Counted from the first letter of the stretch, positions 52,112 through 61,604 are shown. The stretch is 64,000 bases of DNA from AP-15 sp963772295 (GCA_963772295.1 CAVYWO010000001.1:62001-126000); one strand, 5' to 3'. Numbers and translations are program-made. Notes: generated from the sequence alone by a model not told the origin.

Positions 52112-55100
52112 ATGCGGATCAACAGGCGGTTTACCGGCGAAGGTCAAGATCCCTACGATTCGGTCTCGTTCCGAAGCGCGACGAGCGAGATCCGCAACCC
52201 CGACGGCTCGCTCGTGTTTCGGGCCGAGGGGATCGAGGTGCCGGCCGATTGGAGCCAGGTCGCGGCCGACATCCTGGCCCAGAAATATTTCCGCAAAGCC
52301 GGCGTGCCGGCGCGGTTGGCGGCGATCAAGGAGCCCGGCGTGCCGGCTTGGCTGTGGCGGCGGCGGGCCGACGAGGCGGCGCTCTCGGCGCTGCCGGAGA
52401 GCGCCCGCTATGGCGGTGAAACGAGCGCCCGGCAGGTGTTCGACCGGATGGCCGGGGCCTGGACCTATTGGGGCTGGCGGGGCGGCTATTTCGACGCCGA
52501 GGTCGATGCCCGCGCCTTTTACGACGAGGTTCGCCTGATGCTGGCGCGCCAGATCGGCGCGCCCAATTCGCCGCAATGGTTCAATACCGGGCTCTATTGG
52601 GCTTACGGCATCGACGGCCCGGCGCAGGGCCACTGGTACGTCGATCACGAGAGCGGCGAGCTCCGGGCCTCGACCAGCGCCTATGAACATCCGCAGCCGC
52701 ATGCCTGCTTTATCCAGAGCGTGGCCGACGACCTCGTAAACGAGGGCGGCATCATGAGCCTCTGGCTGCGCGAGGCGCGGATCTTCAAATACGGCTCCGG
52801 CTCGGGCTCGAATTTCTCGAAGCTGCGCGGCGAAGGCGAGCGGCTCTCCGGCGGCGGCCGGTCCTCCGGGCTGATGAGCTTTCTCAAGATCGGCGACCGC
52901 GCCGCCGGCGCCATCAAATCGGGCGGCACGACAAGGCGCGCCGCCAAGATGGTCATCGTCGATATTGATCACCCCGACATCGAGGCGTTCATCGACTGGA
53001 AGGTGGTCGAGGAGCAGAAGGTCGCGGCCCTCGTCGCCGGCTCCAAGCTTGCCCGGCGGCACCTGAACCGGATCATGGCGGCCTGCAGCAAGCCTGCCCT
53101 CCCCGCTTCCGCGGGGACAGGCTTGGCGGCCGGGGGCAGCGATCCGGCGCGACCCCCGGACACATCCCCGACCCGCGGGTCGGGGATTGTTCCGGGGGCG
53201 GCGCTGAAGCGCGAGATCGACGCCGCCCGCCGGGCGATGATCCCGGAAAGCTACATCCTGCGGGTGATCCAGTTCGCCGGCCAGGGGTATCCCTCGCTCG
53301 ATTTCCCGAGCTACGACACCGATTGGGAATCCGAGGCCTATCTGACCGTCGCCGGGCAAAATTCGAACAATTCGGTGCGGGTTTCGGACGCTTTTCTCGA
53401 ACGGGTGGCGCAGGGCGGCAGCTGGGATTTGATCCGGCGCACCGACGGCAAGATCGCCAAGACGGTGCCGGCCAAGGCACTATGGGACCGCATCGGCTAC
53501 GCCGCCTGGGCCTCGGCCGACCCCGGCCTCCAATTCGACACGACGATCAACGACTGGCACACCTGCCCCGAGAGCGGCCGGATCAACGCCTCGAACCCGT
53601 GCTCGGAATACAACTTCCTCGACGATACGGCGTGCAACCTCGCCTCGCTGAACCTCGTCGCGTTCCATCGCCCGGAGCGGAACTTTGCCGGCGGTGGTTT
53701 CGATGTCGACGGGTTCCGCCATGCGGTGCGGCTGTGGACCCTGGTGCTCGAAATCTCGGTGCTGATGGCGCAGTTCCCGTCACGGGAGATCGCCCGCAAA
53801 TCGGACGAGTTCCGCACCCTGGGCCTCGGCTACGCCAATCTCGGCGGGCTCCTGATGGCGATGGGCGTGCCTTATGACAGCGCCGGCGGCCGCGGTTTCG
53901 GCGCCGCCGTCACCGCCTTGATGACCGGAGCGAGCTATGCCGCCTCGGCCGAGATGGCAGGCGATCCCGGCCTTTCCCGCGGCGGCCCGTTTCCCGGCTA
54001 TCGGCAAAATCGCGCTGCGATGTTGCGGGTCATTCGCAACCACCGCCGGGCCTGTTACGGCGAAACCGCCGGCTACGAGGATTTGTCGATCTTGCCGGTG
54101 CCGCTCGATCAGGCGAATTGCCCGGACGCCGCCCTCGTCGCGGCGGCCCGCGCGGCCTGGGACGAGGCGCTGGCGCAGGGCGAGAAGCACGGCTTTCGCA
54201 ACGCCCAGGTGACGGTCATCGCACCGACCGGCACGATCGGCCTCGTGATGGATTGCGACACGACCGGCATCGAGCCCGATTTCGCGCTGGTCAAATTCAA
54301 GAAGCTGGCCGGCGGCGGCTATTTCAAGATCATCAACCGCGCCGTGCCGCAGGCGCTCGCCGCCCTGGGCTACCAACCCTCCGAGATAGCGGCGATCGAG
54401 CGCTACGCGCTCGGCCGCGGCACGCTCGAGGGGGCTCCGGCGCTCAACCATGCGAGCCTGCGGACGAAGGGCTTCGACGACGGAGCACTCGCCGCCGTCG
54501 AGGCGGCGCTCGGCAGCGTTTTCGACATCCGCCATGCGTTCAACAAATGGACCTTCGGCGAAGAGTTTCTGCGCGGGCGGCTCGGCCTCGAGCCGCAGGC
54601 GCTGGCCGATCCGGCCTTCGACCTCCTGTCGGCGATCGGCTTCAGCCGGGCCGAGATCGACCGCGCCAATACCTGGTGCTGCGGCGCCATGACCCTCGAA
54701 GGCGCACCGGGCCTCAAGCCCGAGCACCTGCCGGTGTTCGATTGCGCGAGCCCGTGCGGCCGCGCCGGTACCCGGGCATTGTCGGCCGAGAGCCACATCG
54801 GGATGATGGCGGCGGCGCAGCCCTTCATCTCGGGCGCGATCTCGAAAACCATCAACATGCCGAACGCGGCGACGGTCGAGGACTGCAAGGAGGCCTATTG
54901 GCTGTCCTGGCGGCTCGGGCTGAAGGCGACTGCCCTTTACCGCGACGGCTCGAAATTGTCGCAGCCCTTGGCCGCGAGCCTCTTTGGCGACGCGGATGAA
55001 GCCGAGGAGCAGGCGGCCGAGCTGTTCGCGCAGCCGCCGGGGCAGCGCGCACCGATCGTCGCCGAGCGGATCGTCGAGCGCGTCGTCGAACGGGTCGTCG

Positions 55101-55864
55101 AGAAGGTCGTGCAGCGCGGCGAGCGCCGCCGGCTGCCGAACCGGCGCAAGGGCTACACGCAAAAGGCCACGGTCGGCGGCCACAAGGTCTATCTGAGGAC
55201 CGGCGAGCACGAGGACGGCAAGCTCGCCGAGGTGTTCATCGACATGCACAAGGAGGGCTCGGCCTTTCGCTCCTTGATGCACAATTTCGCGATCGCGATC
55301 TCGATCGGCCTGCAATACGGCGTGCCGCTCGAGGAATTCGTCGAGAGCTTTACCTTCAGCCGGTTCGAGCCGTCGGGGGTGGTCGAGGGCAACGACGCGA
55401 TCCGGATGGCGACCTCGATCCTCGACTACATCTTCCGCGAGCTCGCGATCTCGTATTTGGGGCGCAGCGACCTCGCCCATGCCGAGCTCGGCGATCTGTT
55501 GCCCGACACGGTCGGCAAGGGCGAGGCGCAATCGAGCCTGCGCGACCCCGAGGGCGATTACCGGCCAGGCTTTGCCCCCGGGCTTGACCCGGGGGTGGCA
55601 GCGATGATCCGCGCCACTTCCAACGGCTACGTCCGCAACAAGTTCACGGTGGTAGCGGGCGGCGCCGGCACTATGACACTCGCCGTCGCTGCCGCGCCGG
55701 ACGCGGAGGACGAGACGACGGCACAGCGTCTCGATCGCATTCGCGCCGCCCGCATCAAGGGCTACGAGGGCGACAGCTGCGGCGAATGCGGCAACTTTAC
55801 GCTGTTGCGCAACGGCACCTGCCTCAAATGCGACACCTGCGGCGCCACGTCGGGGTGCTCGTAA
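52112..55864 (+). CDS. nrdJ: class II (adenosylcobalamin-dependent) ribonucleoside-diphosphate reductase
   Basis: A 1250-residue NrdJ that reduces ribonucleotides to deoxyribonucleotides through a cobalamin-generated thiyl radical. It has PHACFIQSVADDLVNEGGIM, YGSGSGSNFSKLRGEGE, NPCSEYNFLDDTACNLASLN with the catalytic cysteine, and IAPTGTIGLVMDCDTTGIEP. The C-terminal zinc/dithiol tail is CGECGNFTLLRNGTCLKCDT. A helical IVERVVERVVEKVV repeat lies near 985. Two palindromic stretches are read in frame: about residues 326-369 (53088-53208) and about 1155-1162 (55575-55595). AGGGGAAG precedes ATG 52112. No B12 riboswitch was recognised upstream. Confidence 0.95.
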   Translation: MRINRRFTGEGQDPYDSVSFRSATSEIRNPDGSLVFRAEGIEVPADWSQVAADILAQKYFRKAGVPARLAAIKEPGVPAWLWRRRADEAALSALPESARYGGETSARQVFDRMAGAWTYWGWRGGYFDAEVDARAFYDEVRLMLARQIGAPNSPQWFNTGLYWAYGIDGPAQGHWYVDHESGELRASTSAYEHPQPHACFIQSVADDLVNEGGIMSLWLREARIFKYGSGSGSNFSKLRGEGERLSGGGRSSGLMSFLKIGDRAAGAIKSGGTTRRAAKMVIVDIDHPDIEAFIDWKVVEEQKVAALVAGSKLARRHLNRIMAACSKPALPASAGTGLAAGGSDPARPPDTSPTRGSGIVPGAALKREIDAARRAMIPESYILRVIQFAGQGYPSLDFPSYDTDWESEAYLTVAGQNSNNSVRVSDAFLERVAQGGSWDLIRRTDGKIAKTVPAKALWDRIGYAAWASADPGLQFDTTINDWHTCPESGRINASNPCSEYNFLDDTACNLASLNLVAFHRPERNFAGGGFDVDGFRHAVRLWTLVLEISVLMAQFPSREIARKSDEFRTLGLGYANLGGLLMAMGVPYDSAGGRGFGAAVTALMTGASYAASAEMAGDPGLSRGGPFPGYRQNRAAMLRVIRNHRRACYGETAGYEDLSILPVPLDQANCPDAALVAAARAAWDEALAQGEKHGFRNAQVTVIAPTGTIGLVMDCDTTGIEPDFALVKFKKLAGGGYFKIINRAVPQALAALGYQPSEIAAIERYALGRGTLEGAPALNHASLRTKGFDDGALAAVEAALGSVFDIRHAFNKWTFGEEFLRGRLGLEPQALADPAFDLLSAIGFSRAEIDRANTWCCGAMTLEGAPGLKPEHLPVFDCASPCGRAGTRALSAESHIGMMAAAQPFISGAISKTINMPNAATVEDCKEAYWLSWRLGLKATALYRDGSKLSQPLAASLFGDADEAEEQAAELFAQPPGQRAPIVAERIVERVVERVVEKVVQRGERRRLPNRRKGYTQKATVGGHKVYLRTGEHEDGKLAEVFIDMHKEGSAFRSLMHNFAIAISIGLQYGVPLEEFVESFTFSRFEPSGVVEGNDAIRMATSILDYIFRELAISYLGRSDLAHAELGDLLPDTVGKGEAQSSLRDPEGDYRPGFAPGLDPGVAAMIRATSNGYVRNKFTVVAGGAGTMTLAVAAAPDAEDETTAQRLDRIRAARIKGYEGDSCGECGNFTLLRNGTCLKCDTCGATSGCS
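53088..53208. repeat. palindrome-rich in-frame insertion inside nrdJ
   Basis: About 120 bases made of nested inverted repeats: AAGCCTG/CAGGCTT around a CCCCGC/GCGGGG hairpin, then CCCCCGGACA paired near-perfectly with TGTTCCGGGGG around a TCCCCGACC/GGTCGGGGA hairpin. They are translated into about 40 Pro/Gly/Ala/Ser-rich residues between the IMAAC strand and LKREIDAARRAMIPES, a place where other NrdJ proteins have a short variable loop. Confidence 0.7.
55575..55595. repeat. CTTGA-loop palindrome inside nrdJ
   Basis: CCCCCGGG, loop CTTGA, CCCGGGGG; read in frame as part of PGFAPGLDPGVAA. Same stem length and loop as the palindrome in the IS110 gene at 25707. Confidence 0.65.
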
Positions 55865-55963
55865 TGCAAAATCATGAGAGACGTTTCGGCGCGCCTCATC
55901 AAGTTGTGCAGCACCTACGGTAATAAGGAAACCGTTGAAAAAGAGACTAGGAAACGGCGATCA

Positions 55964-56413
55964 TTAATGCCCTTGAGCCGCGGCACGGGCCACGTCGACG
56001 ACAAGGCGGAGCCCTAGAGCGGCAAGGGCAGCTTCGACTTGCTCCATACGCGAGGCGTGGCGGAGGTCGAGAACGCGATTGATTTGCGGCAAATGCCAGC
56101 GCAGCCGGCGGCCGAGCTCGGCGCGGCCAACACCCTGCTCCCGCATCGCTTCATAAAGTGCGGCCTTGGCCATTCCTAGCGCGGACAGCGGCACCAGCGC
56201 TTCGCCCGGCATCGGCCGGGATGGCACGGGCAATGGCTCCTTTGCGGCGACATACATGGCAAGCGCAGATTCGAGCGCGTCCTCCGCGCGCAGCAGCGCT
56301 TCTTCGCGTGTGTCGCCTTCGGTAATCGCTTCGGGTACGTCACGAAACCCGACCGTGAATCCGCCGTCGGGGTCGGGGATCAAAGCCGCAGCGTAAGCGC
56401 GCATCTTCTTCAT
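55964..56413 (-). CDS. hicB: HicB-type antitoxin
   Basis: A 149-residue HicB with the RNase-H-like fold (YAAALIPDPDGGFTVGFRDV, ITEGDTREEALLRAEDALES) and a C-terminal HTH (GMAKAALYEAMREQGVGRAE, LRWHLPQINRVLDLRHAS). It should bind and neutralise HicA and repress the operon. Its ATG overlaps the hicA stop (ATGA). The gap 55865-55963 after nrdJ shows nothing notable. Confidence 0.88.
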   Translation of the reverse strand: MKKMRAYAAALIPDPDGGFTVGFRDVPEAITEGDTREEALLRAEDALESALAMYVAAKEPLPVPSRPMPGEALVPLSALGMAKAALYEAMREQGVGRAELGRRLRWHLPQINRVLDLRHASRMEQVEAALAALGLRLVVDVARAAAQGH

Positions 56414-56610
56414 TCCAGACCGAGCTGTTTTTTGATCGCCGAAATCGTGCCCATCATTTCCTTGCGGCTACCGTGGATTGGTAGGATCGCCCGTCGGCTG
56501 CGGAGCATCACCCAGATGTGCCCGCCCTTCGCGGATTCAAAAGTCGCTCCCTGCCTTTCGAGCCACCGCTTGAATTCGGCGCTGGTCACCACGTGAACAT
56601 ATATGTTCAC
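56410..56610 (-). CDS. hicA: HicA-type mRNA interferase toxin
   Basis: A toxin of 58-66 residues with a double-stranded-RNA-binding-like fold: TSAEFKRWLERQGATFESA, KGGHIWVMLRSRRAILPIHG with the catalytic histidine (GGH), and KEMMGTISAIKKQLGL. The frame opens at GTG 56610, but GTG 56592 or 56589 begins nearer the usual start (TSAEFKRW). In that case the 18-bp palindrome 56593-56610 lies directly upstream of the start. It is followed by hicB with ATGA overlap. Confidence 0.88.
   Translation of the reverse strand: MNIYVHVVTSAEFKRWLERQGATFESAKGGHIWVMLRSRRAILPIHGSRKEMMGTISAIKKQLGLE
56593..56610. promoter_or_regulatory. perfect 18-bp palindrome, candidate HicB operator
   Basis: GTGAACATATATGTTCAC is fully self-complementary, AT-rich in the centre and located exactly at the hicA start and the end of the upstream hicB-like frame. 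Operators of HicB antitoxins are palindromes near the start of their operon. Binding is inferred. Confidence 0.55.
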
Positions 56611-56975
56611 CTAGACCCATGGCAAGCAGGTCGGATTGGCCGAGCGTGCGGGTTTACTTCCTTCTTCGTCGTGCCAAGCCTCGCAGCGAGCTTTGCTTGC
56701 GAGAGCCGCGCCTCTCTGGCAGCGAGGTAGAGCGCCGCCTTCATCGCCCAGAGCGCCGGCAGGGCGACCGTCACCATATCGGGCTCGGCGAAGGACGGCG
56801 CCGGAAGATCCTCGCCGCGCTTGATCCTTCGGGCGACGGCTTCCTCCAGACAATCGCCGGCCTCGCCGGGCACATCCTCGCGGGTCGCTGCATCCGGAAA
56901 GTCCGGGAAAGTGACGAGATAGAAGCCGGCCTCGTCCTGCGCGACAGCGGCCGGATATTCGAAACGCCATGACAT
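56607..56975 (-). pseudogene. second HicB-type antitoxin gene, truncated in its HTH
   Basis: A 122-residue frame with the HicB fold (FEYPAAVAQDEAGFYLVTFP, FPDAATREDVPGEAGDCLEE) and the first HTH helices (KAALYLAAREARLSQAKLAA, RLGTTKKEV). In place of the expected MLDPRH ending the frame runs into NPHARPIRPACHGSR and stops at the palindrome. It is upstream of hicA on the same strand and overlaps it, so the order is hicB-hicA-hicB. The truncation probably removes part of DNA binding. Confidence 0.75.
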
Positions 56976-57207
56976 CGCCGTCTACCTCAAATCGGCGCGA
57001 TTGAGACCGGGATCGGCGAGCCGCGTGTCCGGTCAAACCGCACCGCTGTACGGCGTTCGGCACCCAGGGCTTCGATCCGCCGGATAAACTCACCCGCCCG
57101 CATCGAGCGTCCGGGGTGTCCGCTGGTCCGACCCGCGGTTGAGCGAGGCGTCAGTTCCGGATAGGATTAATGAAGCGCCGGGAGCCAAGCACCCAGGGAG
57201 TGCGGGT

Positions 57208-60200
57208 ATGGACGTTGCGGCGTGGCTACGGGACTTGGGGCTGGCGCGGTACGAGCCGCTCTTCCGCGAGAACGAGGTCGACGCCGATCTGCTGCCGGAG
57301 CTGACGGAGACCGACCTGGTCACGCTCGGGCTGCCGTTTGGGCCGCGCAAGAAGCTTCTAAAGCGATCGCAGCGCTGCGCGCAGGCGCTCTTCCGTTGCC
57401 GACTACCGAACCGCCTAAAGAAACGGCGTCGGCGGCCGAGCGGCGGCAGTTGACGGTCCTGTTCTGCGATCTGGTCGGCTCGACGGCGCTGTCGGCGCGG
57501 CTCGACCCGGAGGACCTGCGGGCGGTGATCGGCGCCTATAACCGCAGCGTTGCCGCGGTCATCGAGCGCGCCGGCGGGTTTGTCGCCAAGTACATGGGCG
57601 ACGGCGTGCTCGCCTATTTCGGCTATCCGCGCGCCGACGAGCACGACGCCGAGCGGGCGGTGCGCGCCGGGCTCCGGCTGGTCGAGGCGGTGGCCGGGCT
57701 CGACACGGCGGCGGGGGTGCCGTTGCAGGTGCGGGTCGGGATCGCCACCGGGCTGGTCGTGGTCGGCGATCTGATCGGCCAAGGTGCGGCACAGGAGCAG
57801 GCGGTGGTCGGCGAGACGCCGAACCTCGCGGCGCGGCTGCAGGCGCTGGCCGACCCGGGGACCGTGGTGATCGGTCCGAGCACCCGCCGGCTGACCGGCG
57901 GGCTGTTCGACTACGAGGAGCTTGGTCCAGTCGAGATCAAAGGCCTGGCCGCTCCGGTCGAGGCCTCGCGGGTACTCCATGAGAGCGGGGCCGAGAGCCG
58001 TTTCGAGGCGTTGCGCGCGGCGCGCACGCCGCTCGTCGGCCGCGACGAAGAGCTGGCGCTGTTGCAGCGGCGCTGGGAACGGGCCAAGACCGGCGAAGGT
58101 AGCGTCGTGCTGGTGTCGGGCGAGCCGGGAATCGGCAAGTCGCGCCTGGCCCAGACCCTGGTCGATCGGCTCGCCGGCGAGCCGCACACGCCGTTGCGCC
58201 TCTATTGCTCGCCGCACCACCAGGATCATGCCCTCTACCCGACGATCACGCAGCTCGAGAGAGCTGCAGGGTTCCGGCGCGAGGACACCGCCGATCAGCG
58301 CCTCGACAAGCTCGAAGCGCTGCTGGCGCAAGCGACCAACGATCCCGGCGAGGCGGCACCGCTGCTCGCGGCGTTGCTTTCGCTGCCGGCCGACGAGCGC
58401 TACCGGCCGCTCGACCTCATGCCGCCGAAGCAGAAGGAGAGGACGCTCCAGGCGCTGGTGGCGCAAGCGGCCGGGCTGGCGGCGCGGCAACCGGTGCTGA
58501 TGTTGTTCGAGGATGCGCAGTGGAGCGACCCGACCTCGCTCGAGCTGTTGGAGCTGATTATCGATCGGGTACCGGCACTGCCGGTGCTGCTGGTCATCAC
58601 CTACCGCCCGGAGTTCACCGCGTCGTGGATCGGCCGGCCGCACGTCACCGCGCTCACTCTCAACCGCTTGGCGCCGCGGCTGCGGGCCGAGATGATCGTG
58701 GGCGTCACCGGCGGCAAGGCCTTGCCTCGCGAGATCGCCGACCAGATCGCCGACCGCACCGACGGGGTGCCGCTCTTTGTTGAGGAATTGACCAAGGCGG
58801 TAGTCGAGAGCGGCATGCTGACCGACGCCGGCGACCGCTACACCGCAGTCGGGCCAATACCGGCGTTGGCGATCCCAGCGAGCCTCGAGGCCTCGCTCCT
58901 GGCCCGGCTCGACCGCCTGGCTCCGGTGCGCGAGGTGGTGCAGATCGGGGCGGCGCTGGGCCGGCAGTTCCCGCACGAGCTGATCGCCGCGGTGGCGCCC
59001 ATGCCGCCGCGGCAGCTCGACGACGCCCTGGCGCAGCTGGTCGGCGCCGAGCTGATCTATCGCCGCGGCATCCCGCCCGATGCCGAGTACACTTTCAAGC
59101 ACGCGCTGGTGCAGGATGCGGCTTACGGTACCCTGCTGCGCAGCCGCCGCCAGCAACTTCACGCCCATATCGCCGCCACCCTCGAAGAAAAGTTCCGGGA
59201 GATGGTCGCCGCCCAGCCGGCGCTGCTCGCGCATCACTGCGAGGAAGCCGGGTTGCCGGAGAAGGCGGTCGGCTATTGGCTCGCCGCCGGGCGGCAGGCA
59301 TGGGCGCGCTCCGCGCTGGCGGAAGGCGTCGCGCTGCTGCGCCGCGGGCTGGCATTGGTCTCCGCCCTGCCCGACACCGATCGGCGCCGGGAAACCGAGC
59401 TTGACCTGCAGATCGCGCTCGGCCGGGCGCTGATGATGAGCCAAATGCGGGGTGGGCCGGGGCGGGCCGAGGTCTATTCGCGGGCGCGTGAGCTGGCTTC
59501 GACGCTGAACCGGCCGCGCGCGCTGCTGTCCATCCTCTGGGGCCAGGCGTTTGACGATTTCGCTCGAGCCGATCTGCAGCGGCTGCGACGGCTTGCGACG
59601 GAGATCCAAGAACTGGGCGATGCTACCGGCGATGTCGTCGCGCAAGTCGTGGGCTGTCATCTCGACGGCACCAGAGGCTTCATTTTGGGGGAATTCGCCG
59701 CAGGTCGGGCGCAGCTGGAGAAGGCCATCGCGCTTTATGATCCGGCGCTACGAACTTCCTACGCCGAGCTAATGCCGACCGATCAACTCGTCTTAATGAG
59801 GAGCCATTTATCCTGGCTGCTCGGGTTCCTCGGACATCTCGACCAGGCATTGGTCCAGCAAGACGCGGCGTTGGGCGAGGCGCGCCGGCTCTCCCATCCC
59901 CCGACGCTCGCTATCGCGCTCGCGGGCACCGGGTTCTTGTGCGTACACTGGGGACCCGAATTGCTGCTCCAATACGCCGACGAACTGCTGGCACTCGCCG
60001 CCGAGCACGGGCTCGAACAGTTTCGGATGATGGCTCTGATCGAGCGCGGTTGGTCGCTGGCGGGATTGGGGCGCGCCGACGACGGCATTCCGCTTCTCGC
60101 CGCCGGGTTGCGTGATCAAGGATACATCACCTTTAGACCGTGGGCTCTCACGCTGCTTGCCGACGCCTGCCGGACGGCCGGGGGATGGCAATCGGCGCTC

Positions 60201-60533
60201 GCGCACCTTGCCGAGGCGCGCGGGCTGGCCGAGGAAAAGGAAGCACGATACTTTCAGGCCGAGACGCTTCGCCTCACCGGAGACGTGCTGCTGGCGACGG
60301 GCGATGCCGCGGCGGCCGAGGCCAGCTACCACGAGGCGATTGCCATCGCGCAACAGCAGAGCGCGAAGCTCTGGGAATTGCGCACCGCCACCAGCCTCGG
60401 CCGGCTGTGGCATGACCAGGGCAAGCGCGCCGCAGCCCGCGATCTGCTTGCCCCGGTCTACGGCTGGTTCACCGAGGGTTTCGGCACCCCCGTGCTGCAA
60501 GAGGCCAAGGCGCTGCTGGACGCGCTGCGCTGA
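57208..60533 (+). pseudogene. SAM-domain / class III adenylate cyclase / AAA ATPase / TPR-like regulator, frameshifted after the SAM domain
   Basis: A protein of about 1,108 residues once repaired. ATG 57208 (GGGAG upstream) opens the SAM domain (MDVAAWLRDLGLARYEPLF, LPELTETDLVTLGLPFG), but one base is missing near 57358-57361. The cyclase onward is in the next frame: RRQLTVLFCDLVGSTALSAR with a metal-binding Asp, YMGDGVLAYFGYPRADEHDA, VRVGIATGLVVVGDLIGQG and EVGE-like VVGETPNLAARLQ. Next come an AAA domain (Walker A VSGEPGIGKSRLAQTL, Walker B VLMLFEDAQWSD) and a long helical TPR-like region to the stop at 60533. The downstream part could be expressed from an internal start. It is the intact relative of the debris at 29.7, 30.3 and 39.5 kb. 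Confidence 0.85.
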
Positions 60534-60585
60534 CCGCCGCGTGCGGGATCGACACCGGCCGCGGCGCTGGGGCACACTAAACTCA

Positions 60586-60626
60586 CCTCATGCTGAGGGC
60601 GCCCGCAGGGCGCGTCTCGAAGCACG
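60586..60626 (+). repeat. intergenic palindromic repeat of the CTCAT-TGAG family
   Basis: Opens CCTCATGCTGAGGGCG, has a GCCCGCAGGGC hairpin, and closes CGTCTCGAAGCACG. It lies in the 120-base gap before the osmoprotectant transporter, and is the most compact member of the family seen here. Confidence 0.6.
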
Positions 60627-60656
60627 CGCGGCATCCATGCAGCCTCGTAATCGGGA

Positions 60657-61604
60657 GTGAGACCGACCTTGCCGCGATTGCGCCACGCCCTGCTGGGCTT
60701 CGCCCTGTTCCTCGCCGCCCTCCCGCCGGCCGCGGCGCAGCCGCCGCCGGCCGCCGGTGCCAAGATCGTGGTTGCCTCGAAGATCGACACCGAAGGGGCG
60801 CTGCTCGGCAACCTGATCCTCGCCGTGCTGCGTGCTCACGACCTGCCGGTCGAGAACAAATTGCAGTTGGGGCCGACGCCGATCGTGCGCGGCGCGATCC
60901 TCACCGGCCAGATCGACATCTATCCCGAATACACCGGCAACGGCGCCTTCTTCTTTCACCGGGAAAACGACCCCGTCTGGAAGGACCGGGCCAAGGGCTT
61001 GGCCGAGGTCGCGCGCCTCGACCGTGACCGCAACCGCCTCATTTGGCTCGCCGCGGCGCCGGCCAACAACACCTGGGCGATCGCCGTGCGCGGCGATGTG
61101 GCGCGGCGCGAGCGTCTTGCGACGATGGCCGATTTCGCCCGCTACGTCAGCGCCGGCGGCCGCGTCAAGCTCGCCGCTTCGGCCGAGTTCGTCGAAAGCC
61201 CGGCGGCCCTGCCCGCCTTCGAGAAGACCTACGGTTTTCGGCTATCCGACGCGCAGCTTCTGACCCTCAGCGGCGGCAACACGGCGGCAACCCTGCGCGC
61301 CGCCGCCGAGGGCACCTCCGGGGTCGACGCCGCGATGGCGTACGGCACCGATGGCGCGCTCGCCGCACTCGGTCTCGTCGCCCTTGCCGACGACAAGGGG
61401 GCGCAGGTCGTTTACGCGCCCGCGCCGGTGGTGCGCGAGGCCGTTTTGCAGAGCCACCCGCAGATCGCCGGCCTGCTCGACCCGGTCTTCGCGCTGCTGA
61501 CGGTCGACACGTTGCAGCGGCTCAACGCCAGGATCGCCGTCGACGGCGAGGATGCCGCGCGGGTCGCGGCCGATTACCTTAAGTCGAAGAACGTTCTGCG
61601 GTGA
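60657..61604 (+). CDS. osmoprotectant-type ABC transporter substrate-binding protein (OsmF/YehZ family)
   Basis: A 315-residue periplasmic binding protein with signal peptide (HALLGFALFLAALPPAAAQ). The OpuAC-type fold shows KIVVASKIDTEGALLGNLIL, ILTGQIDIYPEYTGNGAFFF, LIWLAAAPANNTWAIAVRG and AAMAYGTDGALAALGLVAL-like segments. Such proteins bind glycine betaine, choline or related compounds. The start is GTG 60657 with GGGAG-like bases upstream. Its stop overlaps the GTG of the permease gene. Confidence 0.88.
   Translation: MRPTLPRLRHALLGFALFLAALPPAAAQPPPAAGAKIVVASKIDTEGALLGNLILAVLRAHDLPVENKLQLGPTPIVRGAILTGQIDIYPEYTGNGAFFFHRENDPVWKDRAKGLAEVARLDRDRNRLIWLAAAPANNTWAIAVRGDVARRERLATMADFARYVSAGGRVKLAASAEFVESPAALPAFEKTYGFRLSDAQLLTLSGGNTAATLRAAAEGTSGVDAAMAYGTDGALAALGLVALADDKGAQVVYAPAPVVREAVLQSHPQIAGLLDPVFALLTVDTLQRLNARIAVDGEDAARVAADYLKSKNVLR

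Noticed and set aside
53780..55531. Minus-strand open frame of 583 codons inside nrdJ
   Set aside because: Antisense shadow of the ribonucleotide reductase; no ribosome binding site or family motif.
57090..59660. Minus-strand open frame of 856 codons
   Set aside because: Antisense to the cyclase/AAA gene, which has Walker and cyclase motifs in the plus frame.
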